Assembly: GCA_021014325.1 (NCBI GenBank)
Contig: CM037463.1
Location: 24,422,526 to 24,486,525 of the forward strand
From: Plazaster borealis
Lineage: Eukaryota; Echinodermata; Asteroidea; Forcipulatida; Labidiasteridae
Reading direction: 5' to 3'
Length of the DNA stretch: 64,000 bases
Shown: positions 11,211-22,900 of the stretch, piece after piece
Numbering within the stretch: position 1 is the stretch's first letter
How the letters are laid out: each line of letters opens with the position of its first letter
Made by a program: the position numbers and the translations under genes
Notes under the pieces: model-generated
Seen by the model: only the letters and a program-made list of their open reading frames with translations
Told to the model about the DNA's origin: nothing
The model's database searches: none

Positions 11211-11551
11211 AGGTGTGTACAACATTGGTAAGAATGAAAATGTAAATGCTCACAGATTTGCACATAACTTATGGTATAAAGATGGTCATGGTAGAAAACT
11301 TCCCTTGAAATAATGTTGCTTGAAATGCCATAGTTTCTAGGAAATTAGTAAAATAATAGTCTTTATCCTACAGGATAAATTCCGATGTTTGAAAAAAGTT
11401 AAAACACATAAGGTTTTTTTCCCACTGTTTTCTCATGACTCCGAAGACCGATTTAGCTTAAAATTCCGCAGGTTTTTATTTCATGTATGTTAATTGGGTC
11501 ACATCAGGTTTGGATACAGGTCTTTGGCAATTACCAATGTTGTACACACCA
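11211..11551. mobile_element. MITE, family C, copy 2
   Basis: Good terminal inverted repeats: GGTGTGTACAACATTGGTAA at the left and TTACCAATGTTGTACACACC at the right. Same body as 1430-1762. Confidence 0.85.
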
Positions 11552-11652
11552 TTTATTGCAGAATGTACATGGCGTGATTGTCAGAATTTATCAGGTAACC
11601 TGTCATATGGAGTTTAGTACATTATTCTAAACGGTGTCTTATTTTGCTTATT

Positions 11653-12190
11653 CCCAGCTAACATGCATACGTTGGGCCAACGTCGGTGAACGTCGGCAAA
11701 GTCGGCATCAAAAAACGAACGTTGAACAGACGTTGGGAAGGTCGGAGTCAGTTTTAAAACGTTGTACGAACGTTGGTAAACAGTATGAAATACAACAGTT
11801 AGAATTACAACGTTGTCATAACTTAGTAATGATAGGGGCAACATAACGTCGGCTAATTTAGGTTGTGCTAACGTCGGGAAATGTTGTGCAGTGAAACAGG
11901 TCGTTTATCAACGTTGGCTCAACGTAGTTATAATACGGGCAACCTAACGTCGGCTTTCATATGTTGTGCCAACGTCGGGAATTGTTTTGCAGTATAACAG
12001 GTCAATTTCCAACGTTGGCTCAACGTTGTTAAAATACGGGCAAACTAACGTCCGCATCCTTAGGTTGTGCTAACGTCGGGAAATGTTTTGCAGTGAAACA
12101 GGTCGTTTATCAACGTTGGCTCAACGTAGTTGCCCAACCAAAAATGTGTACGTTTGCCAACGTTGGGCCGACGTATACATGTTAGCTGGG
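11653..12190. mobile_element. Inverted-repeat element with internal ~100-bp tandem repeats
   Basis: Ends CCCAGCTAACATGCATACGT and ACGTATACATGTTAGCTGGG are inverted copies. From about 11845 the interior repeats a unit of roughly 100 bp three times (words AACGTCGGGAA, CAACGTTGGCTCAACGT, TACGGGCAA), so CAACGTTGG-type words occur on both strands throughout. No coding region. Confidence 0.8.
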
Positions 12191-13004
12191 TTCTTTCTTT
12201 ATTTCTTCTTTTCTTCTATTCTGCTTATAGCAAACTGTTTTGAGCTAGAGAATATTTAGTGCATCCAGCTAGTTATTACACGACATAGTGGACAATGAAC
12301 GAACTACCTCGCACTGCCAAACTATATTTCGCGAACAACATTTTCATTCGAACTGTAGTTTTCAAGAACGAAATGAGTCATAAAACTTTGAACATTTATT
12401 AGGGTGAGAACAATAATTATACCTTTCACAGTTAATAATTTGTTAGTGTCCGTAACTATAACAACTTTATCAGTTAATGTGTATTTATCGGTTTAATGTT
12501 TAATGTAAACTGGTTTCGAGACCTCTTAGTACACACATTTGAACCTTGCCATTGTGGGTTTGTTTAATCCTGTCATCACTATGACAACAGTCCATACCTG
12601 CCATGCCACGGTGGTCACGTGAGGGGTTAACAACAAACGAGTTCGTTTAGTTTCATTACGCCAGGTACAAGTGTTCGGGTTGGGCCCGAAAATCCCTTGT
12701 GTTTAATTTTTTTTGTATTCGGGTAGCAAAATTTCGAATTAAAACTTTACAATTTTATAGCTATAGGCTGGGTAGTTGCCTACTTTACAACAGACATTTT
12801 GCATGATCTATAAAACGGCACGCCATTTTCCATTCGGGTTTTTTGATCAAGATTTATTGACCTCTTGTTCATACACCATTCATTCGTTCTGTTTTGTCGG
12901 TTCGAGATTCTTTTGTCTTATGCTATTAGTCTTCTTTCACTTCCTTTCGGATCAGGACTTTCACTTCCCCCTTGTATAATATGATTAGGAGACCTGTACT
13001 AAGT
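12191..13004. other. Intergenic, no recognisable feature
   Basis: No gene or repeat recognised. Confidence 0.55.
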
Positions 13005-13190
13005 GATGTTTGAAGCTTTGAATGGTGTGGAACATATCAGTAAATATAACTCCATGCTATAACTAGTAAACTTGCGGGTACAGCCATGTGTAGACTCTTT
13101 TGGGAGGAGTGTTGGTTCTGAAAAGAGCCGTTGTGGTCTCGAGGTTTCGAACACTAAACGCTGCTCGTCTTTATAGGAGAATGTTGGACT
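13005..13190 (-). mobile_element. Retroelement terminal fragment (same family as 32590-32865 and 47735-47895)
   Basis: Minus strand reads AAGACGAGCAG...GTTCGAAACCTCGAGACC, then GGCTCTTTTCAGA, ACACATGGCTGTACCCGCAA and TTCAAAGCTTCAAACA, matching 32660-32860 in order. No coding sequence remains. Resembles Penelope-like element ends by the GAAAC-TCGAGACC block; that class is inference. Confidence 0.55.
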
Positions 13191-13868
13191 GCTCGTCTTC
13201 CGAACAGGAATATGCCGAGAACTGTGCTCTTGAGCACAGGTATAAATGGCTACTCGGCCATTGGAAATACGGAAGGCAGAAACGACACCTTTATGTGGAA
13301 CGTGAATGCCTGAAGCACCAATGTATTTTGTCAATAGTATTTGTCATCAGAAGCTTTGAAAGTGACCCCATTGACTTCTGATTGAACAGTGATTTGTGGG
13401 CATAGAGCGAAATATATTTCTGGGGCAGCCGTGCTCACGCCCGACTGCCCCTGAATGAAGGTTTCTGCTTGACAGACCATGAGGGCAACAGGCAAGTGGA
13501 TGACTCACGGTTAACCTCTCCTTGTTACCCAATATATACTTATTAAAAAATCAGTCATTTCATAAAATGGAACTGCTTGTTTGTGTAAATCCTCCTGTAA
13601 AAATTTACATTCTGATTCTTGAACAGTTTATGATTAAATTAATCCGAACAGATAAAATCGAAATGATAGGACTGTTCACAGACATGATGATCCTAACGAA
13701 AGTTAACCCCGTTAAACCCAGTATAATTGTTTCCTTAACACCAAAGTCTATGTCTTTAATTTCCATATAAGTCACCACATTTATTACAAACCAGGTAAGA
13801 CTCTCTCTACACTGTAAGGTTTAATGTGTCCTTGCAAATACTTCGAGTGTTCTTCTTCTTTTTGTCAG
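13191..13868 (+). other. Region upstream of the first recognised NOX5 gene 2 exon
   Basis: The exon with the NOX5 gene 2 start codon should lie here or further upstream; it must end one base before a codon is complete. I could not identify it. A gtaaga donor at 13795 is possible but the frame before it is closed by a stop. Confidence 0.4.
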
Positions 13869-13989
13869 AAGTCATCAGAACGCGGACTCAGAGTGGTTGC
13901 TGTGGGCAGAGGCTCGATTCAGCGAAATTGCCGGTGAAGGTTTGGACATAGACAGAAAAAGCTTTAAGAAGGCTCTACAAGTACGAAAT
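13869..13989 (+). CDS. NOX5: NOX5 gene 2 exon: degenerate EF-hand 1
   Basis: Acceptor tttttgtcag, donor gtaaga. Encodes DSEWLLWAEARFSEIAGEG and KSFKKALQVRN, matching the start of NOX5 EF-hand 1. No ATG in the exon, so at least one more exon lies upstream. A second AG at 13878 could serve as acceptor instead. Confidence 0.88.
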
Positions 13990-16900
13990 GTAAGAATAAC
14001 AAATATTATGATATTATATATTATATATTTCTGGTAATGAAACCCAAGGATGCCTCATAAGTGAACTTAATCACTGCAGCTCGCAAGCCTGAGAAAACCA
14101 GTAAACAAGGGTGCTTGCTATTGGAACCAGAAACACCGGGGTTCAACCCCTATCCAAGATATGTCTTCTGGGTTCTTGTACGTGACTACCAATCCTAGAT
14201 GTACATGGGACATACGGCTTATTTTGTCCCATCCGAAGGACAAAGCATGGTCAAGTATCTCGCTCATGGGAGCTTGTGCCTTAAAAGGGATACGGGAAAG
14301 CTTGCATTTATCGCGGTCTTCAGGCACATACAAAATACAAAATCGGTGAAATCTTTTTGTGAGATAATGGTGTAAACTATCACTTGTTCTGATCGAGCCA
14401 TCCACGCATTATTGTTGCCTGCATGGATTTTACAGTTTACATGTTTATCATAATTCAGTTCTCATTAATCACACACCATAGGTACTTCAAGTGTTTTAGG
14501 TTATACCAACAGAACATCGAGTGCACTTGCGACCTCAAAGGAATTAATAATTACAAAAGATGGTGTAGGCCCTACTGTTGCCAAGAGAAACCTGTTAAGT
14601 AATATAAATTTGTTTAAACATTGTTTATTCAGATTGTGTGAATTTCAAAGGTAATTTTCAACGAACGCACCAACTGAATTAATGTCAAATATTAATATTT
14701 AACCTCCTTTTTGGTTTGAAGGAATTCTTTGCAGATCGTTTCTTTGACATGTTTGATGATGATAAAAGTGGCACGATATCCAAGACTGAAATGATGGATG
14801 GTTTGTTCCTTCTCAACGAAGGAACAAAAGAAGACAAAATTAGATTCTTCTTCGATGTGTACGACTTAGACAGTAAGTTGTTTACGTTTCTAAAGGGGGT
14901 GGGGAGCAAAAACAACAATTAGTGTAAGATACAGACTCTGCTTGGGTGACGTCAGGTCATTAGCAATTTTTGAAAAAATCAAACTACTGGAGGTTCAGTA
15001 CATCATATATATTTGTCTTACTATACAGGGATTGTATACGTTTGTGAATTGAAACCCATTGTTTGTTTCAATCATATATAGTTATATACCATAAAACTGA
15101 CCTGTAGAAATTTCATTTCAAACAGTGGTAGCGTTTTTGAGATATTACCGAAAATCTGGAGCAGTTATGTCCACGCAGGAAAAATAATTTGCAATTGGAA
15201 TACACAATCTGAGAAACGTTTCTGACAGATACGCTTCTCAGTTTCAAATTGTTTGGTATAAAAAGTGATAAGCCTATTTTTTTCCATAATCGCAGTACTT
15301 CTAAGTGAAAAGTTTATCAAAATGATACACTATCCAAAGCTGCTGTGCTTCATACCAAGTAAGTTTTTATTGCCATTAATTTTCAGAGTCATTACCAAAC
15401 GTATACAGACCCTTTAACCTCACACATAATAAAGACAACTTAGTTAGTTTGCTTCTTGAAAACAAACTATGTGCATGTCTACTCATCCTTAAATATACAC
15501 ACTTCAAACAAAGTCCAAAATAATTGTTGACATTGGTTGTGGCTACGGCTAATTGCATACAGCTTCTACATAAACATCGAAGTTAAATAGTCATGGTATT
15601 AAATTCCCCTTCAAACAGCAGAATCTCACCATATTGCAATTAGGGTATAAAGTACGCGCCCCTCAATGCTAACCAGGCCGCCATGTTGTGTATCTCTGTT
15701 GTCATTATAATCGTAGTCTTACCACTTCCTAGGCCACTTCCATTAGTTTTTAAACACAGCTACCAGTTCGTTTCCGACGACCTTCCCTGGATGAACAGCC
15801 TTTGTCTCGAATGACCTTTATTGGTATTGTTTGGGGCAACCATCTTTAGTCAAGGACACACAGATTAACCAATATGTTTTTACACGTTGCCTATTCGTGT
15901 GTTAAATTTACGTAAGCAGAGGTGAACAAACCTTGGATAGCATGAGAATGATGGATCACTTAAACCTTAATAATTCAATGACATTTTATACACATGGGTT
16001 AAAGAAAAGCAATCATGGTAAAGTGCATTGCTCAAGGACATGAATGTCATGACCGGGATTCGAACCCACCCTCTAATGACTCAGCCATTAGAAAGTTGTT
16101 GTTTTTCAAATTAGTAAAAGTTTATTTTCGAAAAAAATGTCAGAATCTCATTCTTTGTTTCAGTTTAGTATGGAAGAAAACAAAATGACAACCTTTCGAT
16201 AAACTTCGCGATGCTCTTTTATCTACAGAGCTCCAGATGTGTCATACATTTTTTCTAGCAAACGAGAACATTTTATTTCGCCTACAAGTCTTACTGGAAC
16301 TAAGATGATAAGTAAAATTCCTCAAGAAGTCACCTTGTTGGTGAGAATTAAATCGTTATAATATGGACAAGTGGCTACTCATGGAGCTACGTAATTTCCT
16401 CAATCAGGTAATGGAGAGATCGACAAGGATGAGCTACGGAGTCTCTTGAAGACAGGAATGGATGAAAGTTCTCTACAGTTGAGTGAGACCAAGCTAGATC
16501 ATCTAACAGACACTCTGTTCACGAGTACAGATCAAGACAACAGCGGCAGCATCTCATTTGATGAGTTCTTGATTTCTTTGGGGCGTTACCCAGACATCAT
16601 AGAAAACTTCTCAATAGGGTAAGTGGCTCCGTCAACCACAGCAAGATCTGATTCGGATGGTTTTTCCATGTTTTAGAACGGACGTTAGGCCTATTTGTCC
16701 GAACAAAAAACTTTGCCTAATCCTTACATTCAAATACCGGTAGTTAGAATAATTAAGGTGAAAGAGACTTGTAATCCAAATGGTGTCTGCTCTTTGTTCA
16801 GAAGCCCCTGTTCCGACACCCCTATGTTCCGATAACCCCGTCGTAGGATAGGGCGAGGTTTAGGAACATACATTGTAGGGGAGTGTCGGAACAGAGGGGT

Positions 16901-19900
16901 GTCGGAACATGTGCCATTAAAATAATGAAAATCCTGTTATTTCAAAGAATGTTCGACCCTAACAGAATCTTTATCAAAGGATGTATTATAAATGATAGAC
17001 ATACAAACAAAACTTGATGCTTTATATGTCATACTTCAATATATTGTTTACAGTGCAACCGCTTGGTTTAAATCCAAACACACTGAAAAGACTCACGAAG
17101 GTCGAGTTGGTTTTTGGACAAAAACAGCCTCATACATTCAAAATAATGTCAACCGAATTGCCACCGTACTTGTCATAGCCATCATCAACATCGGCCTCTT
17201 CGCAGTGGCAGCGTATGGATATTCGCTCACTCCGGATGCTAATTGGTGTTTTCTCATTGGTAAGTTTGCCTTTGGGAAATTTCTAAACTCTTTCATGTTC
17301 CCCGTTAAACCACAGACAGTTAACAAACACACAGAACATTGGCACAAGACTGGGGTGGTGGGAGGTTTCGACCTGCTTGCATGCCAAGCTTTCAATATTC
17401 CGCTTGCATTAAATACTAAATCGACTGTTTTCTTTGAAAGGATAAAACAAATAAAAAATAAAAAACTCCAGGTCAGACTTATGGTGGCGTACTCTACTAT
17501 ATAATTCCTCGTATTGTTTTTGAAGCTCATTGAATGTTTCTTTTTCTTGGAAGTACCCAACTGATGTTTATATATTTTCTTGCAGCTCGTGGTTGTGGAA
17601 ATGCTCTGAACTTCGACTGTGCCGTGATTGTGATTTTCATGCTCCGAAAGGCCTTAAGCTTCTTGAGGTCAACATGGTTGTTTCATTTTCTACCCTTTGA
17701 TGACACCATTCTTATTCATAAAGCACTCGGCTATCTGTGTTTTATCCTCGGAATAATACACACTTCGGGGCACGTTGGAAACGCACGTAAGTGTTTTCTT
17801 TAAACAAACAAAACCATTGATTAAACGAGACAATGTTAACTTCAGTAAATGGATACTTTAAAACTCCCAACATTGTTGTATTACCATTGCGAGGACACAT
17901 TGGTGCTATACACCTGTGCGCTTCGGGTAGGTAGCACCTCTGATCTGGTTAATGCGAAACGTACATCCCTGCAGTGATTACTACAAATTTACTGTTAAAA
18001 TACCCACCACAGTGTGTTACAATGTTTACCACAACACGGTTATTACGGTGTTAAGATGATAACAAAACTTCATAAAAATATACACAACTTCCTCGGTTTC
18101 AGGCCTTCATTTAAAAATTGTTTGTTCGGCTGTGTTTGCATAGTGATCTTAGAAACGTATAAAAACTTCACGGCGGTGGAGCTGCTATTCACCAACCCAT
18201 CCCTCTTGCCAGTTGGGCTGAAAGTCGGTAAGCTAGAGGGAAGTGCCTTCATCACCGGCTGGATCCTCGTTGTAGTCTTTCTGGTCCTCATTGTCGGCTC
18301 GCTCTCATGCGTCAGACGTTCTGGACACTTTGAGGTAAGTAAGAAACTGTTTTGAAAAAATATGGTGCCTATAACATAGCTGCCCTATCCTTTAACTAAG
18401 ATCATGAAGGCTTAAGCCTACCATTAATTCCAAGCCTCAAAATAGTATCCATACCAACATTTTTTCTAAGAGAAAACTTTTTTTCTATGAAGGGGAAATA
18501 TGTGTTGCTGTAAGCTATTCTCATCCTTCTAATGTGACAAACCGAGGCTAGAAACATAAAAAGAGTCTCTGGTGCATAGGGGGTTGTGTCATTTCTTTTA
18601 CTAAGAAAAGGTTACCACGTAATGGCAATACAATCAAGTAGAATTTCAAAGTGTAAACGTAGTTGTTTTATTGCCACAGGTATTTTTCTGGACTCACAGG
18701 CACTGTTACATAGCCTTCTTATTTCTGCTCGTCTTACACGGTCCTAGATTTTGGTGCTGGTTCTTGGGTCCGGCAATTTTGTTAATTGTGGAAAAGTTCA
18801 GCGAGATGAAGATCGTCAAGGCGATTCGGTATGGCAAGACGTACGTCAAGGAAGTTAACTTACTCCCCTCTGGTGTGAGTATCAGTTTATATTAGGAGTC
18901 TAGAAAGATGTCACTATGTGTTACTCTTCAAACAGGTGTGATAATGAAAAAAAAAAAGTTAGATACGAAAGCCTAGAAGACACCAGGGGTCGATTTCACC
19001 AAACTCTTCCTAACTTAGGACTACAGTCCCAGGCAATGCTAAGAGATAGGACTAGTCTTAAGTTAAGACCAGTTACTGGTCCTAACTTCAAATAAGACTA
19101 GTCTTATCTCTTTGTAGAATCGGCCTCAGACATTACAGATATTCTCACACCTCTATGTTCCTCTGTTTGCTCAATAGACTGATGCAAGTTTTAACAATTT
19201 TACAGGTGACCCACTTGGTCTTAACGAGACCGCGGCACTTCAAGTACAAGGCAGGCGACTACATCTTCATCCAAATTCCCAAAATGGCGGCCCACGAGTG
19301 GCACCCGTTTACAATAAGCAGTGCTCCAGAAGACATGGGTGAGTTTACAGTCACTAAATAAATCATTTTTTGATGTTGATTGTTCCAGATCAATTTGGAC
19401 CATCCAATATACACGCTTAGTTCACACATCTTGGTATAATCTTGGTATAATGTAATGACAGAGTTAAATCAACAAGCCAGTAAGCATGTCGAGAATTTAA
19501 TTATACTTAAATGAGCCACACTAATAATTTCAAAATACAATTTTTTTTCAGTTTAGATGGTTTTGTTTTTAACTTTACTCTTATTTTAAGCTTCAAAATA
19601 ATACATGTAAAAACTAAAGTATAAAGTACAATGAGCGTTGTGTTTTTTCCCCGGCAGATATTATATCACTGCACATTAGGTCCGCCGGTAACTGGACCAA
19701 GCGTCTCTATCAATCATGTGACGACATGTTGACGTCACAATCTCACAAATCCAACCCGGAAGAAAACACGAATGAAGGCTTTGAATTACCATCGATGGTT
19801 GAGGGGGAGGAAACTGGTAACACATTCACGGTTGAAGAGGTTGCCATCGACATGTCTTCGAGTAATTCCACAGATGGTTCCGACGAGGAGGGGGATGTTG

Positions 19901-22900
19901 AGAAACCACGCCCCGTCTTGAGGATCAGTCGCAAGGGATACCGTTTCTCAAAGAAGATCCCATTGACTGCTTCCATTAAAGTTGCTGATGATGCTGAAGC
20001 TATTGGAGAAGAAGCTGAAAGGGCGTCTCATATTAAAGATGCAGGTGAAGACATTGTTACGGAAACTAGTACAGCAGAAGAAGGTCAAGTAAGTAGTGGA
20101 ATAGACGGTGCGGAATGAGGTGGGGTTGTGATGTTAACCATGTCTTAGTGTAAAAGTGATGTTTTAAATCTTTCAGGGTATTTGTATCAGCGGTGATGGT
20201 ACAGTTTCCCAACTCACAAGAGAGGATACAACTCAACAAACAGCAGCAATCTCGGTGGATGAACATCGTCGTCAATCCAGCAACATCACATTCGACTTAA
20301 AAGCCAAGGGTCGAATACGCGTAAGTATTGCATGGTATAAGAAATCCCCCTCCCCTCTGCGACAAACATTGAAACATAAAATATTTCTCATGAGGTACAT
20401 TTGGATGGAAACCAGACACAGGCCTTACATATAGGGACACGTTGCCTTGGATCGGACGAGTTGGTTTATAAAAAGCATTTGTAACCGCTTGTTATAAAAT
20501 GCATACGGTTGGCAAGATGTTTTAAAGGTAGAATACAATGATCCACACAAATATGTCTCGAAATTGCGTGGTTTTCCTTTTACATCGTGAACAAATACGG
20601 TCGGTCATTTTGTTGAGCCAAATAATGTTTTGACTCCACAAAATGGCCGATCGTGTTAGTACGCAAAGTAAAAGAAAAACCACGCAATTTCGAGGCATAT
20701 TTGTGTGGATCATAATGACCTATAATGCTCTATGACTATGCTTGAATGGAGAACGTAGTTCCATTGCGTAGTTCCTCTCTAGGAAAGCTTTTGTTGAATG
20801 ACGTCATGATGTTGCAACCAAACATCTTTCCTTTTCGAAACTCTTTGTCGCTCTTTCCTACGGAAGTGTATATAGGACATACCGAAAAAAAAAATCGGGC
20901 TCCATTATTCCGCCCGGGCGGATTACTATTTCGCCCGGGCGGATTACTATTCCGCCCGGGCGGATTACTATTCCGCCCGGGCGGATCACTATTCCGCCCG
21001 GGCGGATTACTATTCCGCCCGGGCGGATTACTATTCCGCCCGGGCGGATTCGCCCGGGCGGATTACTATTCCGCCCAGGCGGATTACTATTCCGCCCGGG
21101 CGGATTACTATTTCGCCCGGGCGGATTACTATTTCGCCCGGGCGGATTACTATTCCGCCCGGGCGGATTACTATTCCGCCCGGGCGGATTACTATTTCGC
21201 CCGGGCGGATTACTATTCCGCCCAGGCGGATTACTATTCCGCCCGGGCGGATTACTATTTCGCCCGGGCGGATTACGAGGCCGCATGGCGTAAATACGGG
21301 GCCAGCTGTAGAGCATGTATACGACGGTGCATCGACCTGTTCAGACCACGTGGTTCAAGTCATCACTGCTAGATAGCCCGACAGAACTTGTTAATTAACG
21401 TGGTAAGTTTACCTAAAATTGTATTAAAGAACAAAACAAAGCAATCTACAAGCTTTGTTAATTACTAACGACTCTTGTCGTCTTTGGGGAATGGGTTTAT
21501 TTGGCTTTAATAAAGACGACTTAATCAATTTTAGTAATAGTAATCCGCCCGGGCGAAATAGTAATCCGCCCGGGCGGAATAGTAATCCGCCCGGGCGGAA
21601 TAATAATCCGCCCGGGCGGAATAGTAATCCGCCCGGGCGGAATAGTAATCCGCCCGGGCGGAATAGTAATCCGCCCGGGCGGAATAATATACACTTCCGT
21701 ACATTCCCAAAAGACGACAAGAGTCGTTAGTAATTAACAAAGCTTGTAGATTGCTTTGTTTTGTTATTTAATACAATTTTAGGTAAACTTACCACGTTAA
21801 TTAACAAGTTCTGTCGGGCTATCTAGCAGTGATGACTTGAACCACGTGGTCTGAACAGGTCGATGCACCGTCGTATACATGCTCTACAGCTGGCCCCGTA
21901 TTACGCCATGCGGCCTCGTAATCCGCCCGGGCGAAATAGTAATCCGCCCGGGCGGAATAGTAATCTGCCTGGGCGGAATAGTAATCCGCCCGGGCGAAAT
22001 AGTAATCCGCCCGGGCGGAATAGTAATCCGCCCGGGCGGAATAGTAATCCGCCCGGGCGGAATAATAATCCGCCCGGGCGGAATAGTAATCCGACCGGGC
22101 GAAATAGTAATCCGCCCGGGCGGAATAGTAATCCGCCCGGAAGGAATAGTAATCCGCCCGGGCGTAATAGTAATCCGCCCGGGCGGAATAGTAATCCGCA
22201 CGGGCGGAAGAGTAATCCGCCCGGGCGGACTAGAATTCCGCCCGGGCGGAATAGTAATCAGCCCGGGCGGAATAGTAATCCGCCCGGGCGCAATAGTAAT
22301 CCGCCCGGGCGGAATAGTAATCCGCCCGGGCGGAATAATCTGCCTGGGCGGAATAGTAATCCGCCTGGGCGAAATAGTAATCCGCCCGGGCGGAATAGTA
22401 ATCCGCCTGGGCGGAATAGTAATCCGCCCGGGCGGAATAGTAATCCGCCCGGGCGGAATAGTAATCCGCCCGGGTGGAATAGCAATCCGCCCGGGCGGAA
22501 TAGTAATCCGACCGGGCGAAATAGTAATCCGCCCGGGCGAAATAGTAATCCGCCCGGGCGGAATAGTAATCCGCCCGGGCGGAATAGTAATCCGACCGGG
22601 CGAAATAGTAATCCGCCCGGGCGAAATAGTAATCCGCCCGGGCGGAATAATGGAGCCCGATTTCTTTTTTTCGGTATGTCCTATATACACTTCCGTACAC
22701 TTCCGTACTTTCCCGAGTTGGCACTGCGTCATGAAAGTTGTTGTTTTACAATTTTAGGTTCATATCCAAGGACCGTACGGTACCCCCAGCACCAGTATCT
22801 TCCACTCAGATCATGCAGTGATGATTGGAGCAGGAATTGGTGTCACTCCCTACGCTTCCATTCTCCAATCCATCATGTACAGACATCGTAACATCCTCAG

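Larger units (their letters stand above)
20859..22707. mobile_element. Foldback element with 21-bp tandem-repeat arms
   Basis: Outer ends TACGGAAGTGTATATAGGAC and its inverse enclose, in mirror order, an array of 21-bp units, a unique block (21283-21491 against 21703-21918), and a second array. Left array about 18 units, right about 35, a central one of 7. CTTTCC flanks both outer ends and may be the target duplication. No transposase gene: every long open frame here is the 7-codon reading of the repeat. Layout resembles foldback elements such as Drosophila FB and sea urchin TU. It ends about 50 bp before the acceptor of exon 22758. Confidence 0.85.

Noticed and set aside
13522..13770. 82-codon open frame as the missing NOX5 gene 2 first exon
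   Set aside because: No similarity to NOX5 N-termini, and it ends in a stop before the only nearby donor.
17260..17504. Extension of the NOX5 first-helix exon as one long open frame
   Set aside because: The gtaagt donor at 17260 joins to the CGNALNFD exon in frame; the extension lacks family similarity.
20859..22707. CRISPR array
   Set aside because: Repeats are contiguous with no unique spacers, in a eukaryotic intron.
20746..22891. Long open frames of up to 342 codons on both strands
   Set aside because: They are readings of the 21-bp array in different frames, run into flanking intron or exon sequence, and show only 7-residue periodicity. No independent protein evidence.
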